Positions 45,885 through 57,140 of a DNA stretch of 64,000 nt are shown here, in pieces. The notes beneath the pieces are model-generated. The model saw nothing but the letters and a program-made list of their open reading frames with translations. It did not search any database and had not been told where the DNA came from. This DNA comes from Paguma larvata (taxonomy: Eukaryota; Chordata; Mammalia; Carnivora; Viverridae). Where the stretch lies: NCBI GenBank assembly GCA_030068075.1, contig CM057826.1, positions 61,601,312 through 61,665,311 on the forward strand, written 5' to 3'. Within the stretch, counting starts at the first letter, position 1, and every line of letters begins with the position of its first letter. The position numbers were made by a program, and so were the translations under genes.

Positions 45885-46077
45885 GAAGCCAGCGCTATCC
45901 TGCACTGTGTGCTCCAGCAACCTTCTAAGCTGCTGCAAGAGTCTGTGGGGGCTTAGGTTCCTCCAGAGACACGGCAGAGGCCCCTCAGACGAGCAGCCAG
46001 GCGAGCCACTGTCCGAGGAGCCACTGAGGACACCACCCCAGGAAGCGGTGAGGACTCTGCCCTCCGAGGCTGTCTAG
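45885..46077 (+). CDS. HRH2: Alternative terminal coding exon of HRH2 (63-residue tail)
   Basis: Joined to the donor at 19035, the first base completes the Arg-359 codon (AG|G) and the frame then runs 63 codons to TAG at 46075-46077, giving a predicted 422-residue receptor. The tail begins KPALSCTVCSSNLLSCC, has cysteines at predicted positions 365, 368, 375 and 376, a basic middle (about 383-390), then an acidic, proline-rich end finishing SEAV. Human HRH2 is known to have a longer spliced isoform with a different C-terminus; the position (about 27 kb downstream), phase and splice sites fit that exon. The cysteines could add membrane anchoring, and SEAV resembles a class III PDZ ligand; both are inferences. 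The predicted tail is longer than the human one as I remember it (human total 397). No repeat element overlaps the coding part. Confidence 0.8.
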
Positions 46078-46534
46078 ACCCAGCCCAGGACACAGAAGAT
46101 ACTGCTTCTGGTTACCAAGATTTGACTCCTGGAGCCATTAAGGACCCAGAAGCCCCCAGAGCCACCGAAGAGGCACCCTAGCCCGAGTCTAGGGAGTCAG
46201 AGCACACGGCGGGGGGGGCAGGGTCCTCGGGTCTAGTGCCGAGCAGCCCGTCTTGTGCCCAGCATTCCCGGCAGATGCTCAGAACTCTCCTGGGTCTGGG
46301 TCCGCTGAATCCCGTGGGTTCGGAGCTCAGGTCGGTGCTGGCCCCGAGTCACGAGCAGAGATGGCCGGACATTGGCGGCGTGTGCATAGGTGTGTGTGTG
46401 GATTTGCACATGCAGGAAGGCACAGGCCCTCTAAGCACAGCAGAAGGCATTGCCATAAAGAGTTAGTCTCTCATTCCCTCATGGGTTCTGTAGGATAGAG
46501 GAAGGGAAAGGAGAGGGAAGAGAAGAGAACGGAA
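46078..46534 (+). other. HRH2: Probable 3' UTR of long HRH2
   Basis: Follows the alternative stop. Another reading frame stays open from 45957 to about 46181 across the stop (see findings). No repeat recognised. Confidence 0.4.
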
Positions 46535-46720
46535 AGGAAGGAAGTTAGCCTTTAATGAGCACCTTTTACATGCCAGGTACTTCATCCACATGAGTTCACA
46601 TAACCCTTATAACATGTGGTAAGAATCGCCAACCTACTTTACAGAGGTAGAAACTGAGGCTCAAAGAAGGCCGGGGCCTGCCTCAGGACTCTCAGCTAGT
46701 ATAAGTGCCTGGCTCATAGG
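46535..46720 (-). repeat. MIR
   Basis: Good reverse MIR: tagcctttaatgagcacctt, ttacatgccaggtacttcat, tacagaggtagaaactgagg and cctggctcataggaggcac. Confidence 0.85.
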
Positions 46721-47699
46721 AGGCACTCAAAAAATAGTTGTGCAGCGAATGAACGCGTAGGAGCATGGGTAAAACGCCCGGCTTCAAGCCCATGCTCTTG
46801 ACATGACACTGCACTGCTTCTCAGGAGAGAGATCAAGGTATTTCCTTGACTCAGCCTACCCTCCTCTTAGCGAGGCTCAGATCGGAGCCTAGGGGATCCC
46901 TTCATGCTGCAGTACTACCCCTCTCTGGTGCTTTTTATCAACAAGAAGTGGCATGGAGCGGAGTGAACATTTGGGGCAGGTCCGGGGTGGGCGGTGGCAG
47001 TAGTGCGCCAGAGTCCTGGAGGGAGAGATGGCGTTGGGGGCTGGGGGGGGTGGGGGGGTGGGAGTTGGCCCCACAGCGCCCTCTGCTGGATGCGTGACCT
47101 TGGGTGCATCAGTAGCCATCTTTCTGAGCGTCTCTTGATGCCTCTGTCCCAAGGGGGTAAGATCCCCTGTTTACAGCGTTGTTGATGAGAGCCAAGGAGG
47201 TGGGGGTGATGACAGCCTAGAGAAACGAGGGTGTGCGTGGACCTCACTGCTAACCACTGCCCCTCCCTGAACCCACTCCTTCCTTGGGTCCAAGACCTCC
47301 TCGTGGTGCCCTCCTCCCTGCATACCTATGCCTTCTCAGCCCTCTTGCGACTCACTGTCCTCTCCCCGGCTGTCCGGTGTGCCTGTCCCGAGGGCCTTCT
47401 CTTCTCACTGTGATTTCTCTCCCTCTGTGGCCTTGTCCGCACCCTCTTAACCGAAGTTACCAGGATTCTCCCCTGGGAGGAAAGCACTCACAGATTTGTA
47501 CCTGGAACCCAGGCTTCCTCTGGGAGCTTTCCAGCCACGACCATGCCCCCAACACCTCCACCTGGGTGTTTCAAAGGCACCTCACTTTTAGCACTCCACA
47601 ACCACACTCTTGACCTTTTACCTGCACCTGCTCCTCTGCCAGGTCCCCTGTCTCAGACAGAAGTCAGCCACTGGCTTTAGAGCCCGAGCAGCTGGCCGA
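46721..47699. other. Non-coding, includes G-rich run and CTCF-like site
   Basis: G-rich tract at 47041-47060. No gene. Possibly part of the long HRH2 3' UTR. Confidence 0.4.
47074..47090 (-). promoter_or_regulatory. CTCF-type motif
   Basis: cagcgccctctgctgga on the + strand. The reverse complement tccagcagagggcgctg fits the CTCF core (CA..AG.GGGC). Confidence 0.55.
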
Positions 47700-48425
47700 G
47701 GAGGTCAGCCTTGGCATCTCCCCTTCTAGCTCCTCATGCTCGGTTTTCTTGAGCCCTGGTTCCACACGTGCCCGCCTTCTGCTTGCTTCTCTGCACCTGC
47801 CCTGTCCCCACTCAGTCCCGCTGCCATCCCTCGGTCAGGACAATTGAGACAGCTTCCTAACAGCTCTCCACGTCCCCCGCTGGCCTCCCTCCAGCCTGCC
47901 TCCCCACCCAACAGCCACAGCGGGCTGTGCAAAACGCCGATATGGTCACGTCGCGCACACAAGAAACTATCTTTCTCATGGCCCACCAGCCCTGCACGGT
48001 CAGCCCTGACATGTCCCTCCAGCCTCCTCCTGCCACGGTCCCCTCTGTCGCTTCACCCCAACCCTACCGGCTTCTCCCTTTTGTTTGTTTGTTTTATTGC
48101 TCTTTGCAGCTACTAGGCCGTGCACAAAGCTGTTTCCATGACGTGGACTGCTCTTCCCACCCTTTTGACCATGAGATCTCAGCTGAAATACCACTTCTTG
48201 AGGAAGTCTTCCTTGACCCCCCCACCCTATTGGGTCAAGGCCTCCCACACACACCCCAGAACTGTCCTCGGAAGCCATTGATTGTTTGTAATTTACAGTC
48301 ATCTGTGTGGTTCTCTGTCCATCTCCCCCACTCAGGAGGTCATGGGCCATTTCTTTTGTCCTCTGTGTGTCTAGCCCCCAGAAGAGTGTTTGGCCCATAG
48401 CAGGGGCCTTAAGCAGTCTATCTGC
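47700..48425 (+). repeat. L2, long copy
   Basis: About 700 bp of sense L2 3' region: ggtcaggacaattgagacag, gggctgtgcaaaacgccgat, ctcagctgaaataccacttc, ttgaggaagtcttccttgac, and gagtgtttggcccatagcag in order. Non-coding. Confidence 0.85.
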
Positions 48426-48810
48426 CAGTATACTTGAAGGCATGATTTGCCCCAGTGGCCCTCAAAGATGCTCAATTTCTTGGCTGGATTCCATCTGGAA
48501 GCCCCAGAATCCCCCCCTCAAGTTTTCTTGGGAGTCTGAGGCAGGCGCGTCTCCAAGTCATGGCCAAGTAGTTGGAGGCATAAGACTGGCCTGGGTGATC
48601 AGGGTCTCACCTGGTTGGGGCTCCAACCCTTGTGCCCACACACCACCTGCCACTGCAGAGGCCTCCTTCGGGTCTGTCTCTGAGCTGCCCCCACCCTTCT
48701 GGAGCCTTCCTAGAGCCTCTGCTGGCTGCAGAAGTGGGGCACATGCTGTCTAGAGGAGGAGCATCTGTGGTGGGTCCCCAAATCCATGTTCTGTGTTACC
48801 ACCATGTTCC

Positions 48811-48816
48811 AATAAA
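48811..48816 (+). terminator. HRH2: Candidate poly(A) signal of long HRH2 mRNA
   Basis: AATAAA followed within 40 bases by a T-rich tract (cggttttattttttcac). It would give a terminal exon of about 2.95 kb containing the MIR and L2. Confidence 0.4.
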
Positions 48817-48839
48817 GCGATCAAAACAGATGCTGCCTT

Positions 48840-51180
48840 ACGGTTTTATTTTTTCACTTCCTGGTGAGGAATACTCCCCAAACTTCATCATACGGTGTGT
48901 CTTGATTTAGCAAAAGAGTCATGATAAAAGACTGAGGTAAAGGCCAACCTGGAAGCTACCTTCAAAAGGAAAGTTCTCAGAGAATGAGGTTTCATCGTAA
49001 AACACACCGGCAATGAAGGGCAGGCTGGTCGGAAGGATCAGGCCTTTGTCCTGCTTGCCCAGTGAGCCGGGTGCATGGTAGGCACTCGATAAGGGTTTGT
49101 AGAAGGGAACATTTCTGAAATGGCCAGCTTCAGAGATGCCTTTGCGAAGTCGGAGAAAAGGAGATCTTTAAAACGGCAGACATGTAAGTCTGTAAGTCCA
49201 GGAAGTCTGCAGTGGAGGAGGTGGTTGAGGAGCAAGTGAGAGACCACCAGGTCAAGATGAAGTTCATGGAGTTTGTGCCAGGAGTGAATCCCAAAGGCAC
49301 CAATGAGAGGGTTTGGAAAATGAAAGGGGGAGCTGACCAGAGCCGAGGTCACCGTTTGAGGACAGCTGTGAGCAGTGTCCCCTGGGAGGGAGGGGGAGAG
49401 GCTGGAGGAGGCTCTGGAATCCTGAACTGGGGGCCGTGCAACGAACACCCAGACGCACACTTTGATGAATGTCCACGGGAGGCAGAGAGAGATTACAAGT
49501 CAGCTCAGCCAAAGCTCACGGGAACTGATTGGCTCAAAATGGGTTGTAATGTGGGGGTTTTTTTCAGGGGAGAAAAGACCAAGCTGTGTTAAGGGAGACT
49601 TGGAAAAGATGAGAGTAGCAGATTGAGCCGATAGATGGTGTTAAGCAGTTCTGTGTAGATGGAAGAAAATGACAGGGAAGTATCCCCCGAACTGTAGTAG
49701 TGGGTGTGATGAATAGTGGGGCACTGGATAGGCAACCGGCCAGGGCTGGAAGCCTGGGAATCACGGTTTCCAGAATCCTATTCCAGCCAGCTTAGAGTCT
49801 ACCAATAGGGAGCTGGAGAGAAGCAAAACCATTATTGCTAACTAGGCAAAGGGTAGGGGTGGGGACGGGAGGGAAAGGAGAGCAGGGCATCTGGAAGGGC
49901 TGACCCCGGGGAGTGAGTGCAGGCCCCCTAGGCAGCTGCATTGGGAACAGGAGTAATGGCGTGGCTTGGAAGGGTCTTCATCAAGAGGGGCTACAATGCT
50001 GGCGTCTGTGTTATGGAAAGATCTCTCAGACTCTAGTTGAGGGAGCAGCCCCACTGCCAGCGAGGGTGGGCTGTAGCGTTCTATAAGCATCTACCACAGG
50101 CTCTACTGCAGGCCATGGACTTCATGCTGGAAACCCAAAGGAACAGACCTTCCGCACCCTCCAGAGAGACTGGCTTGCACCTCGAATTACCAGAGAATCA
50201 TAGAGAGAATGGGACACGGGGGCCGGTGCCGGGATGGGCAAGGCCTGGGGGAAGGTGCAGAGAGCGGAGCGTGGGGAGGACATGGCCTCGGCAGCCATGA
50301 CCTTCTGAAGGGATGCGTTCCTGGGGCACATGGGCCGGGCCGTGCTTACACGCAGGTTAGAAGTGTGCTGGGCAGGAGGGAGTGCTCACTGGCTGCGACC
50401 ACGGGAATCCGTTTGGAATCCCATCTCGGCTATGCAGCCAGCGGTTCACCTGTGCTGACCCGACTCCGGCTGGGGCTCTGAGGGAGAATTACCATCTATG
50501 TCGTCCACCTGAGGGAGCTCTTTCCAGGTCACCCAAGCAGGAAATAACAGCCAAGGACGCACACCTCCCAGAATTCCAAGCTTTCCAAGAACAATTCAGG
50601 AGACTTCCGGGGTCACAGACAGCCTGAAGAGTGACTGGGAGAAGCTCCCTTTCACCCAGCTGGGAGCTCTAAGGGATTTGTAACTTGTGATTTTGGGAGA
50701 TCACTGCAGGTGTCAGTACGACATCCCCGATCCCCCCGCTCTGGGTCACACAGCACAACACGCTTCTCGTGCCCTGAGATGCCACGGTGCCCTGAGATGG
50801 ACCACAGCCCTCATTGCTGGGCATTACCAGACCTCTCATGCGCCCAATGCTCCTGGCAGGATTCCCAAGGAAATAGCGTCCCAGGGGGACCTGCAGGCTC
50901 TGTGAGGCGCCCAGATGACCCTATCATTTGCTTTCAACTAACATTTATGAGCCCCTTCTTGTGCCCAGGAGTTCTGTCAGCCCCTCCACAGACACGGCTC
51001 ATGTCTTCCACCAGCCAGCCCTGCCAAGTGGAGAGTCACTTCCCCACCAACCGGGGCTTGAAGAGGGACACAAAGGGAGCAGTGAAAAACCCAAGCAAGT
51101 GACAACAGCTGAGGCTCCCACCCAGACCCGCCTGCCTTCAAAATGGTAACATTACAGAGAAATCCAGAGCCCCTTTGACC
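48840..51180. other. Non-coding stretch, weak repeat traces
   Basis: Traces of reverse L2 near 50190-50350 (gggatgggcaaggcctgggg) and a MIR-like tail near 49060. Nothing else recognised. No gene. Confidence 0.4.
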
Positions 51181-51189
51181 GCCCTTCCC

Positions 51190-52160
51190 CATCCTTCCCC
51201 TTAGTGATTCTCCCTGATGCTGCATGGTGTTTGGTTCAGTTTTGTTTGCTTTAACATAAACGCCGTACTCTGCCTTAAGAGCTGAATTCAGCCATGTGTC
51301 TTCGAGGTTCAACCACATCAGCCCATAAAGGGCTCCTTCATTATTGCTAACCACCAGAGGGTGTTCCGTGGTGTCCCGCTGGCCATGAACGTTTGAGTCA
51401 TTTCTAATTTTTAGCTGTTTAAACGATACTGTGCTGGTCATCTGACAACATTTCCTCATGCACATATGCAAATGAGTTTTGGTGGCCGTGGTGGTGGTGG
51501 TAATGGGGGAGGAGGGAGAGCATGTGTGTTTAACATACCTATAAGTGTAATTCTGGAAATGGAGTATCCGTGTTGCCCAATAGCCCTTCGGAGAGCCACA
51601 GATCATCCAAGTTCCCTCCAATGACCCTGGGGGGTGGGAGGCCTGGCTCCCTACAGCCCCGCCATCCCACCTGTCTTTTCTATCATGCCTTGGCTTCTTC
51701 CATCCCCTAGAAGTTAGAACATTCCCCCTAGAGATGCCCTACCTCCAGTGAGTGCAGGACAGGACATTTAACTAGAAGAAATTCCCAGAGCTTTCCTTGG
51801 GCTCACCCCAGGCTTTCCAGGAGCTCTACCACGTCTTACCTTCCTCCTTTGGGTCCCCAGGGAGGAAGCCAGCCTGCCCAAGTCACATAGCTGGTGCGAA
51901 AGATGGTATTCGCTCACAATGGCCAAAGTATACATTTCTGTACTTTTTGTCATCCAGCCATCACCACTGTCTGAATCCAGAACATTTTCATCATCCCCCA
52001 AAGAAACTTCATTGGCGGTCACTCCCCCACCCCTTGACAACCACCAGTCTCGTTTCAGTCCAGATGGACTTGCCTATTCCATACGTTTTGCATGTACATG
52101 TGCAGTCAGAGCAAGCTTGGCATCCACAGTGACGCCTGCCGAAATTCCAAAACCCAGTCA
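51190..52160 (-). mobile_element. Old L1 3'-UTR fragments
   Basis: 51240-51640 and 51910-52110 are antisense L1M: gatactgtgctggtcatctg, gtaattctggaaatggagta, then catccagccatcaccactgt, ccagaacattttcatcatcc and tggacttgcctattcc. 51640-51900 between them is not recognised. Confidence 0.6.
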
Positions 52161-52164
52161 TTCC

Positions 52165-52213
52165 TGCTGCGTACCAATAAAAATCATGCTGCTTACCAAT
52201 AAAAAAAAAAAAA
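52165..52213 (+). repeat. 22-bp imperfect duplication ending in poly(A)
   Basis: tgctgcgtaccaataaaaa at 52165 and tgctgcttaccaataaaaa at 52187, followed by a run of A. Looks like the tail of a retroposed sequence on the + strand. Confidence 0.7.
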
Positions 52214-52719
52214 GTATTATCTAAAATTAAAACTCCTTAGTATGCTTCCCACTCGTTATTTGATTTGGATACTCCCAAAGGCAACCTAAGGAAGGAATAA
52301 TAACCACCAAAACACAGGAGATGCTTTGCTGAGTATTTTCAGAACCGACTCGCTGGGACCACAGACGTGAATGAGTGACTTACTTTCTGTATCTGGTTTT
52401 CGTTACAGAAAAATTATTTTTTCTCTTGGTTCTACTGAGTAAGCGTAGAACAGAGACCGAGAGACGTAGATGTGGAGGGGGTGCTGAACTATTTACCTGC
52501 CCAGGTACCCATGCAACTACCATCCAGCCTGACCGCAGCAAGGACCTGCCCCAGAAAACCTCTTTTCTATTCATAAGAAAATTTTTCCAAAGCATGGAAA
52601 TAGGGCTAAAGGGGATGGTGTGTCCTCTGAGTGTCACATGGGAGCATGGCTAGCAGGCCTGACCAGTATTATATGATTCTCTAAGGAAGAGTCCCTTTGC
52701 TGACTATTATTGATCCGGG
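52214..52719. other. Non-coding stretch, nothing recognised
   Basis: AT-rich; no named repeat or gene. Confidence 0.4.
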
Positions 52720-53060
52720 ACCGGATTCTGCAGTCATATGTTAATCTGTACAAGATTGATCACTGTAAATTATTTTCCTGTGGCCTGGCAGAAATGCAAG
52801 TGATTTCTCTTCAGTAGAAAAGATAATGCCAAAGGTTATGGTTCATTGTGCTGTAGGACACTGACCATTTTGGTATCTTGGCAGTTTTATTTCAAGGTTC
52901 TTTCTTTCTAGATACAGAGTTGCCTCTCAGATACTTCTTTGAGCCAACTTTACCATCTTGCTTGTTCCTCCCATGAATGGGTTAAATTAAACTCTGTTAC
53001 ATGTTGACTCTACGTTTGCATGAGTTGTGTTTTTAATCTTTTGAAAATTGTGCTTCGGCA
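52720..53060. other. Candidate conserved non-coding element
   Basis: Repeat-free, AT-leaning, balanced words (gtcatatgttaatctgtaca, gatcactgtaaattatttt). Next to the CTCF-like motif at 53096. Confidence 0.35.
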
Positions 53061-53095
53061 AAATCTTGTTTTTCTAACCACTGCCCTGGGCGGGG

Positions 53096-53112
53096 GCGCC
53101 ACCTGCTGGCAG
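53096..53112 (-). promoter_or_regulatory. CTCF-type motif
   Basis: gcgccacctgctggcag on the + strand; the reverse complement ctgccagcaggtggcgc fits the CTCF core well. Confidence 0.6.
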
Positions 53113-54355
53113 GGTTATTCTATCCATTAGACACTAGAAACACCTGCTCTTCTGAGACCTGCAGAGAGATTTGGGAACTGAGAAAAAAAAAGTCAGAGCT
53201 TCCAAAATATAAGAAAATGTAAACTTAAAAAATGAATAATGCTCAGTTAAACAGCTACAAAATACATTTTAGGTGTCTACCAAGTATAGCTTGTCAACCA
53301 TAGCTTCAGCTCAATTCATGATTATATAAAACTTATTTTTAATAAGGTATATTCTCAGTGGTCACAATTTCCGATGTTGGGAATCCCCCCAGACAAAGCG
53401 GAAGTCATAGTTTTGTGTCCGTTTCACCAAGTGTAAAATAGAAATACAAATAGTTATGTGCCTGGGGACATTCTCTTGGACTAGGCAGCCTCTCCCACCT
53501 GCCCTACTTCTGAAATGGGATCAACTCTCCAGAAGCCCAGATACGCTTGACAAGCCCATCTGGCCTCCCTAGGTTCTGGTAGGAGAGTGTGGGAAAAATT
53601 CCTGCCATGTATCACCGACACACTGTGCCTCTGTGGTCCCTTGTCATGCTTTAGGACCACTGTGGTGGGACAGGGCCTTGATACAAGTCAGCTATTGATC
53701 TGGACAACAAGAGACCCATCTCCTCTTCTGCACAGTCCACCAAACTTCATGGGAAAGCATACTAATAGAAGTCTTCTTCTACTACCTGCTGAGAACAGCC
53801 ACCCAACCACTTTGGTTTCATCGACTCCTTGCTGCAGACTGTGAGGACATGACAGTAAGAAATACTAAGAATGTTCTGGTTTTAAGCTGTCTTTTGGGTA
53901 ATCAATGCACCAGTTTGTATCCATGGTAACCCCTAGGGGCGAAGAAGAGTTCTCAGGAGGGATTCATATCTCCATGTCCAAATGATCTTTTTAGCTCTCC
54001 TAATTTAGATTTCGATAATCTAGAAGTATCGATTTTGACCCACCACGGACAGCGAGCGAGGTTATAAAATAGCATTACTCCCTGTTTTAAGCACAAGCAG
54101 CTCTGAACCAGATCAAAATCCCTCTTACAGCCGCACTGTGGGGATTAGGCTCCTGTCCTCACTTCTCTGAAATTGTGGTGGGGCCCATCTTATCACTGTT
54201 GACAGAGCCAGGTTATATTTTGACCCAAGATAAGAGGAGAAAGCAAATATGCGTACTGGATCTCAAGATTCTGAGACCTTTTCTGAGAAGGACCCTCACC
54301 CCTCTCTTGACCTCAGAACCCTAAGATCTAAATTCCGGTTCCCAGTTCAAGTTCT
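53113..54355. other. Non-coding, repeat-poor
   Basis: No named repeat. Several blocks (53270-53480, 53990-54250) could be conserved non-coding DNA. No gene. Confidence 0.35.
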
Positions 54356-54520
54356 AAGGAAGCTTTAGGGCCTGGTCTTCATTCGGTTGTACCTTGGTTT
54401 CCCCATCTGTAATGGGAGTGACCATTAGTGTAAGGATCAAATCAGGATTGAATGAGATATCAAAGTGCCCAGCACCTACTTGACACCTAGTAAATATTTG
54501 CTTCAAAAGCTCCACAATTT
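54356..54520 (+). repeat. MIR
   Basis: accttggtttccccatctgt, gtgtaaggatcaaatcagga, and cacctagtaaatatttgctt. Confidence 0.75.
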
Positions 54521-54689
54521 TAAAGTAAATAACTGTTTTACATGTCACCAAATGAAGATAGTTAAGGTTCCAAGTTTTAAAAAGAATCCTGTAGTTTGAT
54601 GTTTGATGAAGGCCCTTCCTGTACAGATACGCTAATCTGGGAGGACTTGCTTCATATCTTATCAATGTATTAAAATGTTTTCAGACCCC

Positions 54690-55000
54690 ACCTTGAATGA
54701 CTCTATTAGTGTTGAATTCAACTGCAGTTCACCAGCTGGCATAATATTACTGCTTGCAGAATATGTTTAAATATAAACATTGGTTTTGATTTTGCAGTCT
54801 TATTTTTTTTTTATTTTTATATTCCGGAATCGACCTATTTTTTTTTCTTTCGGCAATATGCAGGCAAAAGCTAGATGGGGGAGAGTGACAGCCCAGTGAA
54901 AAGAGGGAGGGAGCCCTGAGCTGGAGGTTATAAATTGCAACAATAGCCAGAGCAAGTATTCATTCATGGGGTTGTTTAAATATTTGCCCGAAATTGCAAT
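54690..55000. other. Candidate conserved non-coding element
   Basis: AT-rich, repeat-free: gactctattagtgttgaatt, ctggcataatattactgctt, aatatgtttaaatataaaca. A T run at 54804-54813 and another at 54839-54846. Confidence 0.35.
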
Positions 55001-56409
55001 AGGATGTGACTTGTAAAAGTATTGGCAGGAATTGAAAATCCTTTATTTGGCAAGGTCGGATCCATTCTTCTTCCTCAATCCAGAGGTCTCCGAAGACAGG
55101 TGGCGTGTTAGTAAAAGGAAGAGTAAACACTTCGCTGTTGTGTGTTGGGAAGGTAACGCTGCTGGGTTTACTCCTGTGCGACTGTCCTTCCACACTCTTG
55201 TTGCAAGGCAGGCCGCTGTCAATCATGGTGAGCGCCCTCCCCCTTGTTCGGGGTTTCCTCTATTGTGAATGCCTCCTACCCAGTGTAGAACGCAAACATC
55301 TGCATTTCCCAGCCTTCTTCGCCCTTCCGGTGCGGACATGTGACTTTGGATTTCCTGATCAAAAGCAGCCAGCACCCTCGATTTAATAATACGCTCCATG
55401 CAGAAAGCGGTGGGCTCAGGCAGCAGTGCGTCAGGCTGATGGGCAGAACGAGCTTCAGAGGGCACCTGGTTCTGCCGAGGATCTATGAGCTTCCTAATAA
55501 CCCCTGTGCTAATAAGTCTCTTCCTGCTAAATACCCAGCTCCTGGCATGTAATAGGTACTCGACCCGTTCTAATTGCATGAAGGCCTGTCAAACCAGAAT
55601 CCCTCCCATGTAGAGGTTTTCAAGAATCTGTATGCTTGGGGAGGAAGACTGAGTTTGTTTTGAGGTATGTCCTCCCCTACTAACTGGGCAGGTAGGGGCT
55701 GCGTCCTTCAAATCCTTGGTTGGCAGGGCCTGGCAAGTGCTTGGCACAGAGCGGGCCCCCACCGAACCCTGCACTGGTATTATTTAATCTTCCCCATCCC
55801 CTCCTGTCTCTCCAGGGTTGTTTTTGTACTGGCATATCCCTGGGGGTACCTCACTCCCGTCTGAGAAGGTTGAACAAGGGGCCTTTCCAGGACCACCCCC
55901 AAACTCAGGCAAGAAGGGCCCATGCTGTGGTCCCTGAGCTTTAGACAATCGTGCCCTGGACCTCCAGCTGTACCTCACAGAATGTGCCCAACAGAAGCTC
56001 AACCCTCCCTTCTAAACCACACTCAAGACCCTGGATTTCCTTGGCCAAACAGTGCTAAGGCCCAATTCTAGGGCCTGCAGGAGCCTTTTCCTTAGATCCA
56101 ACCTCTTGAGGCAGACAAGGCCAATGGTGTGAGCATGGCTGGATCCAGAAGTGGCTATTCGCTGGTGGGGAGGGGCCTGTATATGGAGTTTTAACTTGGG
56201 CACATACAAGACCAGGGGTGTATGAGATGGAGACAGAGTGTGAAGTGAAGCGGGGGAGGCCTCATGCCACCCTCCAGCTCTCCCCTTCCCACCATGCTCT
56301 GGTGCAGAACTCCAAGGAGTCCGAAGATTCTAGATGTGAACCTGACCTTTCAGGTAGTTTTAAAATATACTTTGTCAAGGTTGAAGGACAGAATATATTT
56401 AATTTAATG
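55001..56409. other. Non-coding stretch, nothing recognised
   Basis: A weak reverse MIR or L2 trace may exist near 55540-55570 and 55725-55790 (gtgcttggcacagagcgggc; tattatttaatcttccccat). No gene. Confidence 0.4.
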
Positions 56410-56414
56410 GTTTG

Positions 56415-56880
56415 TCCATGTACTAGTTACCTATTGCTGAGTAACAGCTGAGACCAAAAATTAGCAGCTTAAAACAACCCACATTTATTATCTCATAGTT
56501 TCTAGGGTCAGGACTCTGGGATCTGCTTGGCTGGGTTTTCTGTTTCACGGTCTCTCAAGAGGTTATGATTAAAGTCCATTAGCCCAAGATCTGTGGTCTC
56601 ATCCCAAGGCTCAACTATGGAAGGATTGGCTGTCAGGATCACTCTCTGGTTGTTGGCTGCATTCAGTTCCTTCCTGCATGGGCCTCCCCCACAAGGCAGC
56701 TGACTCCCTCAAAGCATGCAAGCCAAAAGCAGGAAAGAGAGTCTGTCAGCAAACCAAAAGACACAATCTTTTGTAACCTATCGTGGAAGTGACACCCATT
56801 ACCTTTGTCATATTCTACTAGTTAGAAGAAGCAAGTCGCTAGGCCAGCCCACATTCAAGGGTAGAGCATCTAGCATGCAC
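56415..56880. repeat. Ancient interspersed repeat
   Basis: ctagttacctattgctgagt, cagcttaaaacaacccacat, tttattatctcatagtttct, caatcttttgtaacctatcg and gaagcaagtcgctaggccag match a very widespread mammalian repeat. I cannot assign its class (LTR or L1 3'-UTR derived) with confidence. Confidence 0.7.
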
Positions 56881-57054
56881 TTGCTGTGGCCAGAATCCCC
56901 ACTCCAGGGATCCGGCAGAATCCAAATCACTGCAAGCCAAGCCCTGGGTTATGTGCACGTCGCTCCCACCCAAGAGCCCAGCGTTCCCCAGAGCACCACC
57001 CTGCACCCTGGACAGATGAGCAAAGCTCAGTTCAGAGGGAGCTTCCATGAAGGA

Positions 57055-57140
57055 CAGAAATTACCACCTCCTTTTCCAATTACCAGCTGAGCTAATTGCA
57101 AAAGTAATTGCAATTGAAGGGTCTAATTAGCAGGCTGGGC
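57055..57140. promoter_or_regulatory. Dense cluster of homeodomain-type sites
   Basis: Within 60 bases: caattacc, gctaattgc, gtaattgcaattg and ctaattag, plus the E-box cagctg. Repeat-free. Typical of a conserved developmental or neural enhancer core; inference. Confidence 0.4.
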
